The position numbers were made by a program, and so were the translations under genes. The notes below the pieces were generated by a model. The model saw only the letters and a list, made by a program, of their open reading frames with translations. It had not been told where the DNA came from and did not search any database. From Flavobacterium cyclinae (GTDB lineage: Bacteria > Bacteroidota > Bacteroidia > Flavobacteriales > Flavobacteriaceae), in contig NZ_CP089095.1 in NCBI RefSeq assembly GCF_021172145.1, forward strand, positions 1,550,001 to 1,614,000: a DNA stretch of 64,000 bases, in the 5' to 3' direction. This document shows, piece after piece, positions 9,074-15,183 of this stretch (positions are counted from its first letter, which is position 1; every line of letters begins with the position of its first letter).

Positions 9074-9408
9074 TTAGCAAGACTTCTGCGAATCGAAGTA
9101 TGTCAAAAAAGTGGGTCAGGTGCTAATTTAGTTTAGACTTTTAATAATTACTTTTAACAAATCTCCCGCACGAATCCTTTCGCGTGGTTCTAATAAAAAA
9201 ATCATTTTATTATATTTGATAAAAAATCAAATATAACTAGAAATTATGATCCTAACTGGCAAAAATGGATTGTTAGACAACGTTTATGTTTTTCAAAATT
9301 TTAAATTGTAAAACCAAGCGAAAGGATTCGCGCAGTAGCGAGGGGATAGCGGGGTTAGTAAAATTTAAAAATAGGTATAATATATTTTGCCATCTAAAAT
9401 TATAATTT
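9074..9408. other. Intergenic region with palindromic repeat elements
   Basis: No gene is seen in these 335 bases. The region holds two inverted copies of a small palindrome: CGAATCCTTTCGCG at 9171-9184 and its complement GCGAAAGGATTCGCG at 9318-9332. The second is followed by a GC-rich stretch (agtagcgaggggatagcgggg) that stands out against the local A+T-rich background. The same palindrome recurs at 10010 and, degenerate, at 12894. Confidence 0.6.
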
Positions 9409-9993
9409 ATGATTAATACTAAAGATTTATTAGGAATAGGAATTGTTATTCTAGTAGCTTTTCTAATTGTGAAATCTATTTCAAAATGTGTTACTGAAAT
9501 TAGATGGAAGTTGGAAATTAAAAAAGAACCCAAAATTAAAAAACTCAGTTCTGTTGAAAAAGAAATAGCAAGCAAAGAATTACAAAAACAAATAATTGAT
9601 TACAATAATAGATATTATGAGAAAATGTTTGAAGGTAAAGAATTTATTAATAAAAACACTACTACTTTGTCTAAATTCATAATCAACAGTGATATCAATA
9701 GTTATGACTTACATAAGTTAGCTCAATTGAACGGAATTAAAATTGAAATGTTCGAAGGATGGAATAATCTAGTTTTAGACTTAATGATAGAACTTGACAA
9801 GGTTGGTTGGAATAGAAAAGTATCTGCAATAAAAGAAAAATTTGGCGAATTGAGATTTTATGCTGGGCCAGATTATGAAGACATCATTGAAAAGTATACT
9901 GAAAAATCAAAAACTATTTGTGATGTATGTGGTAATTCAGGTGTTCACTTTAATAAAAACGGATGGGATTATACAAGATGTGATAAACATTAA
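9409..9993 (+). CDS. Membrane-anchored unknown protein with C-terminal Cys motif
   Basis: A 194-residue protein with an N-terminal helix (about residues 8-26, LLGIGIVILVAFLIVKSIS) and a long Lys/Glu-rich helical region. The C-terminal part includes WNRKVSAIKEKFGELRFY and ICDVCGNSGVHFNKNGW, ending DYTRCDKH. The C-x2-C plus the final Cys/His could form a zinc site. KFGELRFY followed by a CxxCG element recurs in small Bacteroidota proteins annotated only as hypothetical, from memory. It is flanked on both sides by the same palindromic repeat, so it may have arrived as a one-gene cassette. Confidence 0.6.
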   Translation: MINTKDLLGIGIVILVAFLIVKSISKCVTEIRWKLEIKKEPKIKKLSSVEKEIASKELQKQIIDYNNRYYEKMFEGKEFINKNTTTLSKFIINSDINSYDLHKLAQLNGIKIEMFEGWNNLVLDLMIELDKVGWNRKVSAIKEKFGELRFYAGPDYEDIIEKYTEKSKTICDVCGNSGVHFNKNGWDYTRCDKH

Positions 9994-10009
9994 AGTAATG
10001 CTCTCCCTT

Positions 10010-10024
10010 GCGAATCCTTTCGCG
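10010..10024. repeat. GCGAATCCTTTCGCG palindromic element
   Basis: GCGAA and TTCGC pair around a 5-base loop. Copies lie at 9171-9184, 9318-9332 (inverted), here, and as a variant at 12894-12910. It looks like a small REP-type hairpin that marks the ends of accessory genes around the first umuDC locus. Confidence 0.6.
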
Positions 10025-10078
10025 TACAATTTTAAACATCAAAATCATTTTGTCGAAAGGTTAATATAACTATTTTTT

Positions 10079-10119
10079 CAACATTACTATTTTCTAAAAC
10101 AATACTTACTTAATTTTGT
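10079..10119 (+). promoter_or_regulatory. umuD promoter/operator block, locus 1
   Basis: This 41-base block is nearly identical (two mismatches) to 24757-24797 in front of the second umuD, although the flanks differ. It includes the -7 element TAATTTTG at 10111-10118, only 8 bp before the ATG, so the leader is very short. Conservation across the whole block suggests an overlapping operator, plausibly damage-responsive given the downstream genes; that role is inferred. Confidence 0.55.
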
Positions 10120-10125
10120 GGTATC

Positions 10126-10575
10126 ATGAAGTTAAGAAGTTTACATACTACAACAATACTAGATTTTTACGCACCTGATTACTCAACAGAATTGGAGCTT
10201 CCTTTTGTTGATGTAGGTATTAGTGCCGGTTTTCCTTCTCCTGCAGATGACTTTATCGAATTAAGAATCGACTTGAACAAAGAATTGATAAAACATAAAG
10301 ACAGTACATTCTTTGCGAAAGTAAAAGGTAATTCCATGAAAAACGCAGGTATTTTCGATGGTGATTTATTAATCATTGATAAGAGCTTAGAACCGCAAGA
10401 TGGTAAAATTGCTATTTGTCAAATAGATGGAGATTTTACAGTTAAAAGAATCAAAATAGAAAACGAAGTAGTTTGGTTAATTGCCGAAAATGAAGACTAC
10501 AAACCCATAAAAGTTACAGAAGAAAATGAACTAATGATTTGGGGAATCGTAATCCATAGCATTAAAACATTTTAG
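10126..10575 (+). CDS. umuD: UmuD-like S24 peptidase, DNA polymerase V accessory subunit
   Basis: A 149-residue LexA/UmuD-family protein. In the SOS response RecA filaments trigger self-cleavage of UmuD and the processed form joins UmuC in an error-prone polymerase. The expected cleavage bond is Ala34-Gly35 in SAGFPSPADD, with catalytic Ser70 in VKGNSMKNAG and Lys107 in FTVKRI. Length and motif spacing are normal. It is the first gene of an operon with an unknown 123-aa gene and umuC. It differs from the second copy at 24.8 kb by 11 residues, all outside the catalytic positions. Note Asn69 here versus Asp69 in the other copy, next to the nucleophile. Confidence 0.93.
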   Translation: MKLRSLHTTTILDFYAPDYSTELELPFVDVGISAGFPSPADDFIELRIDLNKELIKHKDSTFFAKVKGNSMKNAGIFDGDLLIIDKSLEPQDGKIAICQIDGDFTVKRIKIENEVVWLIAENEDYKPIKVTEENELMIWGIVIHSIKTF

Positions 10576-10581
10576 TTAGTT

Positions 10582-10953
10582 ATGGATAGATTTAATTTAA
10601 TTATCAATCATTTAGAAAGAATAAAATCCAAAACAGCTAGTAAAGAAGATTATAAATTTATTGAGGATATTATCAAAATAGAAGCAGCAAATTACAATAC
10701 ATTTTCAAAGCTTGTTTACGATATTTTTCTCTTTTTTATTCAGGATGTAAAAGATTCAAATTACACATTTGAGGCTTATAAATCTTGGTATATCAAAACG
10801 AAAGAATTAGAAATGTTTTGGGATGGTCGAGATAGTTATCTTATACTTTGGGATATTAGTAACGGAGATAGAAAAACTCTCAAAATAGAAAGTTCCGATA
10901 TTACTAACTTTAAATTAATTGAAGAATACTTAGAAATTATTTCCAAAAACTGA
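10582..10953 (+). CDS. Unknown 123-aa protein inserted between umuD and umuC
   Basis: This unrecognised soluble protein (MDRFNLIINHLERIKSKTAS... ending LIEEYLEIISKN) is helical at the N-terminus with a Trp/Tyr-rich centre (YKSWYIKTKELEMFWDGRDS). It lies 6 bp after umuD and 33 bp before umuC. Both umuDC loci in the window carry it in the same position, and the two copies are identical at the nucleotide level. Its strict placement suggests it is translated with the polymerase subunits and could modulate their assembly or activity. That is inference; no domain is visible. Confidence 0.75.
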   Translation: MDRFNLIINHLERIKSKTASKEDYKFIEDIIKIEAANYNTFSKLVYDIFLFFIQDVKDSNYTFEAYKSWYIKTKELEMFWDGRDSYLILWDISNGDRKTLKIESSDITNFKLIEEYLEIISKN

Positions 10954-10980
10954 ACACTAGTAACTGAACACTGAACACTA
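10950..10980 (+). repeat. ACTGAACACT intergenic microrepeat
   Basis: Three imperfect units of ACTGAACACT lie between the unknown gene (including its stop codon) and umuC. The same pattern occurs at 25628-25658, at 59249-59280 before hsdM, and as an ACTGATCACT/ACTGACCACT variant near 52622-52652. Confidence 0.6.
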
Positions 10981-10986
10981 TATAAA

Positions 10987-12246
10987 ATGTTTGCCTTAGT
11001 AGACTGCAACAACTTTTACGCCTCTTGTCAAAGAGTATTCGAACCACATTTAATTGGAAAACCTGTAGTAATACTTTCCAATAATGATGGTTGTGTTATT
11101 GCGCGTTCTAACGAAGCTAAAGCATTAGGCATTCCAATGGGAGCTCCTGCATTCGAATTCAAAAAACTATTCGAAGACAATAATGTATTTGTCTATTCTT
11201 CAAACTATGCCTTGTATGGTGACATGAGCAGCAGAGTAATGAACATCCTTGCAACCTACACACCGGAAATAGAAGTCTATAGTATTGACGAAGCTTTTCT
11301 AAAATTCGAAGGTTTTGAATTCTTTAACCTGGAAGAATACGGAATTAAAATTCAAAGAACCGTAACTAAAAATACAGGTATTCCAATCAGTGTAGGATTT
11401 GCACCAACAAAAGCACTAGCTAAAGTAGCCAATAAAATAGCAAAGAAGTTCCCTGAACGAACCAAAAGTGTCTATGTGATAGACAATGAAGAAAAGAGAA
11501 TAAAAGCTCTTAAATGGACTAAAATTGAAGATGTTTGGGGTATTGGTAGAAAACACGCTAAACGCTTACAGGCAGTTAATGTTTTTAATGCCTATCAATT
11601 CACTCAATTACACGATGATTGGGTAAGAAAAGAAATGGCAGTTGTAGGACTGAGATTAAAACACGAATTGGAAGGAAAACCAACATTGGATTTAGAAACT
11701 CCAAAGAGTAAGAAAATGATTGCTACAACAAGATCATTTGAAAAACCAATGACAAAATTGGAAGATGTTTCAGAGCGTATTGCAACATTCACAACTTCCT
11801 GTTCCGAAAAACTAAGAAGACAAAACAGTCATAGCAACATGATAATGGTTTTTCTTCATACCAACTATTTCAGAAAGGACCAACCACAATACTCCAGAAG
11901 TATTGTAATCAACACCGATTTCCCAACAAACTCAACAATAGAGCTAAACAAGTATGCACAAATAGGGCTAAAAGCAATTTTCAAAGAAGGCTACAATTAC
12001 AAAAAAGCAGGCGTAATAGTAATGGGTTTAACACCAAACGACCAAACTCAATTATCACTATTCAACACCTCAAATCCAAAGCATCAACCTTTAATGTCAG
12101 TAGTTGATAAACTTAATAGAGCATACGGCAAAAACAAAATCAAGTTCGCCAATCAATCCCTCGGCAGACAATGGAAAATGAAACAAGAAAAATTATCCAA
12201 ATCATATACAACTAGAATTGATGAAATAATTACAATTAAAATATAA
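10987..12246 (+). CDS. umuC: UmuC-like Y-family DNA polymerase, locus 1
   Basis: A 419-residue Y-family translesion polymerase subunit. The N-terminal catalytic domain opens MFALVDCNNFYASCQRVF with metal-ligand Asp6 and continues with PVVILSNNDGCVIARSNEAK. The second acidic pair, Asp101-Glu102, is in YSIDEAFLKF. The helix-hairpin-helix/thumb part follows (EDVWGIGRKHAKRL), then the little-finger domain. With UmuD' it would synthesise across damaged DNA and raise mutation rates. It is 12 residues different from the copy at 25.7 kb, with all differences after residue ~107, because the 5' part lies in a nearly identical tract. Its 3' end is partially duplicated downstream at 12934. Confidence 0.94.
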   Translation: MFALVDCNNFYASCQRVFEPHLIGKPVVILSNNDGCVIARSNEAKALGIPMGAPAFEFKKLFEDNNVFVYSSNYALYGDMSSRVMNILATYTPEIEVYSIDEAFLKFEGFEFFNLEEYGIKIQRTVTKNTGIPISVGFAPTKALAKVANKIAKKFPERTKSVYVIDNEEKRIKALKWTKIEDVWGIGRKHAKRLQAVNVFNAYQFTQLHDDWVRKEMAVVGLRLKHELEGKPTLDLETPKSKKMIATTRSFEKPMTKLEDVSERIATFTTSCSEKLRRQNSHSNMIMVFLHTNYFRKDQPQYSRSIVINTDFPTNSTIELNKYAQIGLKAIFKEGYNYKKAGVIVMGLTPNDQTQLSLFNTSNPKHQPLMSVVDKLNRAYGKNKIKFANQSLGRQWKMKQEKLSKSYTTRIDEIITIKI

Positions 12247-12281
12247 AAAAGTTGTATATATTTGATGATATTTACTAGTTG
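12143..12281 (+). repeat. umuC 3'-end direct repeat, copy A (intact gene)
   Basis: This 139-bp segment spans the last 34 codons and 35 bp beyond the umuC stop codon. It recurs ungapped at 12934-13072 with 10 mismatches by eye. The post-stop part includes a TATATTTG -7 promoter element at 12257-12264, placed to transcribe the following cargo gene. Confidence 0.85.
12257..12264 (+). promoter_or_regulatory. TATATTTG promoter element behind umuC
   Basis: It matches the Bacteroidota -7 consensus TAnnTTTG, about 42 bp before the next gene. The same element follows the umuC fragment at 13048-13055 and, in altered context, the second umuC at 26934-26941. Confidence 0.5.
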
Positions 12282-12306
12282 TGTGTAAGCTGAAAAAAAA
12301 TACTGT

Positions 12307-12846
12307 ATGATAAAAAACTATATTCATCTTAAGGATGTTAATAAAACAAAATTAAATTCTACAGTCACGGAATTGGTCGATTCAATGAAAATTGAACAGT
12401 CCGATATTTACAGTAACAATTCTGAAACTGAATTTATTGTAACCTTTCCGAGAGGTATCTCAAACGAACTTTTCATATTTTTTTATTGTGCGTTAATGGC
12501 ACCTGATTTGACTAATTCTAGAAATCTGAATGGATGGTTCTCTGCTAATGATGATATGACTCTGAATTTAAAGAATGGAGATTTTAGCAAATTTCAATCT
12601 TCTCAGTACTCTAAGCTAATAATGATTTTGCCTGACGGAGATGATAAAGGAAATATGCATCAATATGGAATTACAGAAAACGGAAAAGAAATACATTTTG
12701 GGATGGACGGAACTTATAAGGTTATGGAGAGTACAGAATATAAATATCAAAATCCAATTTCAAATCTATATGACTTTGAGAAAATTAATAGTATTGAGCG
12801 GAAAAAAGGATTTTTAGAAAAATTGAAAGTTAAATTAGGAATATAA
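12307..12846 (+). CDS. Unknown 179-aa cargo protein behind umuC
   Basis: A soluble protein I do not recognise. It contains ETEFIVTFPRGISNELFIFF and MHQYGITENGKEIHFGMDGT, with a mixed alpha/beta look and a Lys-rich C-terminus (KKGFLEKLKVKLGI). There is no signal peptide or catalytic motif. It is bracketed by umuC's 3' end on the left and a second copy of that 3' end on the right, so it appears to be an inserted unit. A degenerate GCGCGAATC palindrome and a GC-rich stretch follow it. Position suggests accessory cargo read from the promoter behind umuC. Confidence 0.65.
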   Translation: MIKNYIHLKDVNKTKLNSTVTELVDSMKIEQSDIYSNNSETEFIVTFPRGISNELFIFFYCALMAPDLTNSRNLNGWFSANDDMTLNLKNGDFSKFQSSQYSKLIMILPDGDDKGNMHQYGITENGKEIHFGMDGTYKVMESTEYKYQNPISNLYDFEKINSIERKKGFLEKLKVKLGI

Positions 12847-12893
12847 AAAGCCTACACACAACAATGTATAACCGCAATTACGGCCCCGCTCGT

Positions 12894-12910
12894 GCGCGAA
12901 TCTTTTCGCG
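12894..12910. repeat. Degenerate GCGCGAATCTTTTCGCG palindrome
   Basis: A variant of the element at 10010, lying in a short GC-rich stretch between the 179-aa cargo gene and the duplicated umuC tail. Confidence 0.45.
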
Positions 12911-12933
12911 TTCTTAAATATTTTCCCACTGTC

Positions 12934-13037
12934 AGTTCGCCAATCAATCCCTTGGCAGACAATGGAAAATGAAACAAGAAAAACTATCAAAATCCTACAC
13001 AACAAGAATTGATGAAATCATTACTATAAAAATTTAA
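12934..13037 (+). pseudogene. umuC: Duplicated 3' fragment of umuC
   Basis: This fragment encodes the last 33-34 residues of UmuC (FANQSLGRQWKMKQEKLSKS and onward) and its stop codon, without the rest of the gene. Compared with the umuC just upstream, every difference within the coding part appears synonymous, so the fragment was copied from a functional umuC allele rather than decaying in place. The match continues 35 bp past the stop to 13072, including the TATATTTG element. The arrangement suggests cargo insertion or recombination between alleles with different downstream genes. Confidence 0.85.
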
Positions 13038-13047
13038 AAAAGTTGTA

Positions 13048-13055
13048 TATATTTG
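13048..13055 (+). promoter_or_regulatory. TATATTTG promoter element in the duplicated umuC tail
   Basis: This is the second copy of the post-umuC element, 41 bp before the GTG of the next two-gene unit. It probably serves as that unit's promoter. Confidence 0.5.
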
Positions 13056-13095
13056 ATGATATTTACTAGTTGGCAGAAATATTAAAACACGAAAT

Positions 13096-13665
13096 GTGAA
13101 AAGAACAAATATAGAAGTTAAAAACCAATTTGATTTTTTCAATGAATTGGTTTACGAAGAAAAAATAATTCGTGAAAAATCGATAATTCTACAGCCAAAA
13201 AAGAGCAATATTTATTGGTCTGTTGGACAATCCGATATTCAACATAATACAATTAATGAAGAAATTGTATTTATGATTGAACAAAGTAAAAGAGACAATA
13301 AATATGGTATAAAGCTTCGTTGTCAAAATTTCATCAAAGAGCCTTTCTTTAGATTTGACTCTGATGGTCCTGCTCACAGAAATGAAAATCCGAAAATTCC
13401 TCTTGAAGAACAATCAGTCAAAACACCACATTTTAATTCGTTTGACGAGAATGGAAATTACATAGCATACCAAAACGAAACTTTAAAAAATGAAAATGAA
13501 GCTCAAATTATAGCAAATGATATAAATTTTGGTATTTCATTATTTTGTATGGAAACAAATTCAAAGTTAAGTGATAGAAATTTTCCGAATATAATTGATT
13601 CAATTCAAGAATTAGAATTTGTAGAAAAAAATAATATTAACTTTGACAATATTAATTTTGAATAA
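13096..13665 (+). CDS. Unknown protein, first gene of a two-gene cassette (DUF6978-like)
   Basis: A 189-residue soluble protein. GTG at 13096 is the likely start since no in-frame ATG lies near. The sequence includes GIKLRCQNFIKEPFFRFDSDGPAHRN and KTPHFNSFDENGNYIAYQ, recalling proteins listed as DUF6978 in which a PHFH-like motif follows a RFD segment; this naming is from memory and tentative. Its stop overlaps the ATG of the next gene by one base (TAATG), so the two proteins are coupled. It has its own promoter copy in the duplicated umuC tail and a strong hairpin element after the second gene, giving it the look of a mobile two-gene module, perhaps toxin-antitoxin or defence. Confidence 0.6.
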   Translation: MKRTNIEVKNQFDFFNELVYEEKIIREKSIILQPKKSNIYWSVGQSDIQHNTINEEIVFMIEQSKRDNKYGIKLRCQNFIKEPFFRFDSDGPAHRNENPKIPLEEQSVKTPHFNSFDENGNYIAYQNETLKNENEAQIIANDINFGISLFCMETNSKLSDRNFPNIIDSIQELEFVEKNNINFDNINFE

Positions 13666-14477
13666 TGGAAAATAAAATAGTCATAGAGCAAATAAAAAAA
13701 TCTTTTTGCAACTTAACAAGTTTCAAAGAAAGAGAAAATGCTCTTGAAATAATAACTGCATTTTCAACAATTAATAACAAATTTGTTTCAGTTTTTATAA
13801 CATTCACAAATCAGAAAATTGTTATAACTGATAGTGGTTGGATAGACCAAAACTATTATGAAACTCCTTATTTTGAAGAATCAGAAGATTTAATACGCAG
13901 AATAATTGCTTCTTATGCTTCAAATTTTAGAATAAAATCTACGCTTGATAAATCAGGCGTCGAATTCTATTACAAAATTTGTGAGAAAATAGAAGAAATT
14001 CCAAGTGCAGTTTTTGATTTAGCTAATTTTATTGTCGGTGCTGTCAATTCGTTTTGCATACAATACAAAGACGAAAAAGAAGAAAAAGAAAGAGAAACTT
14101 TTAGAAGTGACGCAAATACATTTTTAAAAATAAGCTATAATGAAGATGTAAAATTGAGACATTTTTTAGATGACTTCAAAAACATTAAGTTTAATGCAAT
14201 TATAACAAGAAAATCAAAATTGAATTTGATAACTTATGTTACAGGCTCAACACCAAATTATTTTGAAAACGACCTAAGAAAATCAATTGTTAACTTTGAG
14301 ATTGCGCAGAAATCAAAATATTTAGATTATATCGATGAAAGAATCACAATAATAAATGATAAATCTGAAGGATATTCTCCAGAAAAGTCTTCATCAATAT
14401 TTCAGCTTTTAAATGAAAAAACAACACGTGAACCAATTAAATGGTCTGAAAAAGAACGAATTTTGGAATACATATAA
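13665..14477 (+). CDS. DUF1828-like protein, second gene of a two-gene cassette
   Basis: A 270-residue soluble protein. The N-terminal ~120 residues contain FVSVFITFTNQKIVITDSGW, resembling DUF1828, in which a beta-hairpin ends in a (V/I)TD(S/G)G turn. The C-terminal half (residues ~145-245, FLKISYNEDVKLRHFLDD and SKYLDYIDERITIINDKSEG) would correspond to the often-associated DUF1829-like region. DUF1828 proteins are uncharacterised but are often found in accessory islands next to small partner genes. The start overlaps the upstream stop by 1 bp. Function is unknown; the family call is from motif memory only. Confidence 0.6.
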   Translation: MENKIVIEQIKKSFCNLTSFKERENALEIITAFSTINNKFVSVFITFTNQKIVITDSGWIDQNYYETPYFEESEDLIRRIIASYASNFRIKSTLDKSGVEFYYKICEKIEEIPSAVFDLANFIVGAVNSFCIQYKDEKEEKERETFRSDANTFLKISYNEDVKLRHFLDDFKNIKFNAIITRKSKLNLITYVTGSTPNYFENDLRKSIVNFEIAQKSKYLDYIDERITIINDKSEGYSPEKSSSIFQLLNEKTTREPIKWSEKERILEYI

Positions 14478-14486
14478 AATACTTCT

Positions 14487-14617
14487 GCCAACACACGTTT
14501 GGCGCAATTGCGAATTTTTCGGTAAATTCACGATTACATTTCGCAAGAAATTTTATCTTTAACAGAAAATAATCAGTTCCGAAGTTCGCAACTGACGCCA
14601 AGCGTGGGAACGTTAGC
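14487..14617. repeat. attC-like imperfect inverted-repeat element
   Basis: GCCAAC at the left and GTTAGC at the right bracket inner arms GTTTGGCG and CGCCAAGC, and further in TTGCGAA and TTCGCAA. The order of outer 6-7-mers, inner arms and a variable core is like integron attC sites (RYYYAAC...GTTRRRY), although the right core is imperfect. It sits exactly behind the two-gene cassette. It could instead be a lineage-specific palindromic element. Confidence 0.45.
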
Positions 14618-14761
14618 AGCAAGTTGACAAGAAACCCGAATCAAATACACGAAATGAAAATAACAGATGGATTCAATTTTGGGATATCAACTTATTTTTA
14701 AAATAATAGCTCAATTTGTAATTATTTTTATTTTTTGTAAAAATATACTACTTTTACAACG

Positions 14762-15088
14762 ATGAAAATCTTAAACATCATATTATCAATATATATAATT
14801 ATGCTTACTGCCTATCCTTGTGCAGATGAGCATAATGATGTTACTACTATTTCATCGCATTCACAAGCTCACTCACAACACAATCATTCGCACGATGAAG
14901 AAACAGATTTATGTTCTCCCTTTTGTGTTTGCAATTGTTGTGGTCAACAAACATTAACTTTTTTTGAAGTTCAATCTTTTCAATTCTTAGTTCGATTTCA
15001 AGAAATAAAAACTTCTATTTCTTTTTATAAGTCAACTTCGTTTTCAAATTTCTACGGAAGCATTTGGCAACCACCACAGTTAGTGTAA
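14762..15088 (+). CDS. Small His/Cys-rich secreted protein of metal efflux locus (DUF6660-like)
   Basis: A 108-residue protein with a signal peptide (MKILNIILSIYIIMLTAYPC). A His-rich stretch (HSQAHSQHNHSHDEE) is followed by a Cys cluster (CSPFCVCNCCGQQ), and the tail ends YGSIWQPPQLV. Small proteins of this design commonly precede CusA/CzcA-type pumps in Flavobacteriia (DUF6660 group, from memory). The likely job is periplasmic metal binding or sensing. It is 95 bp upstream of the RND pump with a small hairpin in the gap, consistent with one operon. An analogous Cys-rich protein precedes the second RND system at 37.0 kb. Confidence 0.75.
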   Translation: MKILNIILSIYIIMLTAYPCADEHNDVTTISSHSQAHSQHNHSHDEETDLCSPFCVCNCCGQQTLTFFEVQSFQFLVRFQEIKTSISFYKSTSFSNFYGSIWQPPQLV

Positions 15089-15091
15089 TGA

Positions 15092-15111
15092 AGCCCGATT
15101 AATTTCGGGTT
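15092..15111 (+). other. Short hairpin between DUF6660-like gene and RND pump
   Basis: AGCCCGA and TCGGGTT pair around a TTAATT loop, directly after the stop codon and without a T tract. It may stabilise the upstream mRNA or act as a weak attenuator. Confidence 0.4.
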
Positions 15112-15183
15112 AATAAGTTGTGTCTTTTAAGCAACTAAAAAAAATAACAGTTCTCTGTTTATTAATTCATTACACAAAATAAA

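Noticed and set aside
9860..10069. 69-codon + strand open frame overlapping the end of the 194-aa gene
   Set aside because: It is out of frame within a protein with coherent motifs and runs through the palindromic repeat.
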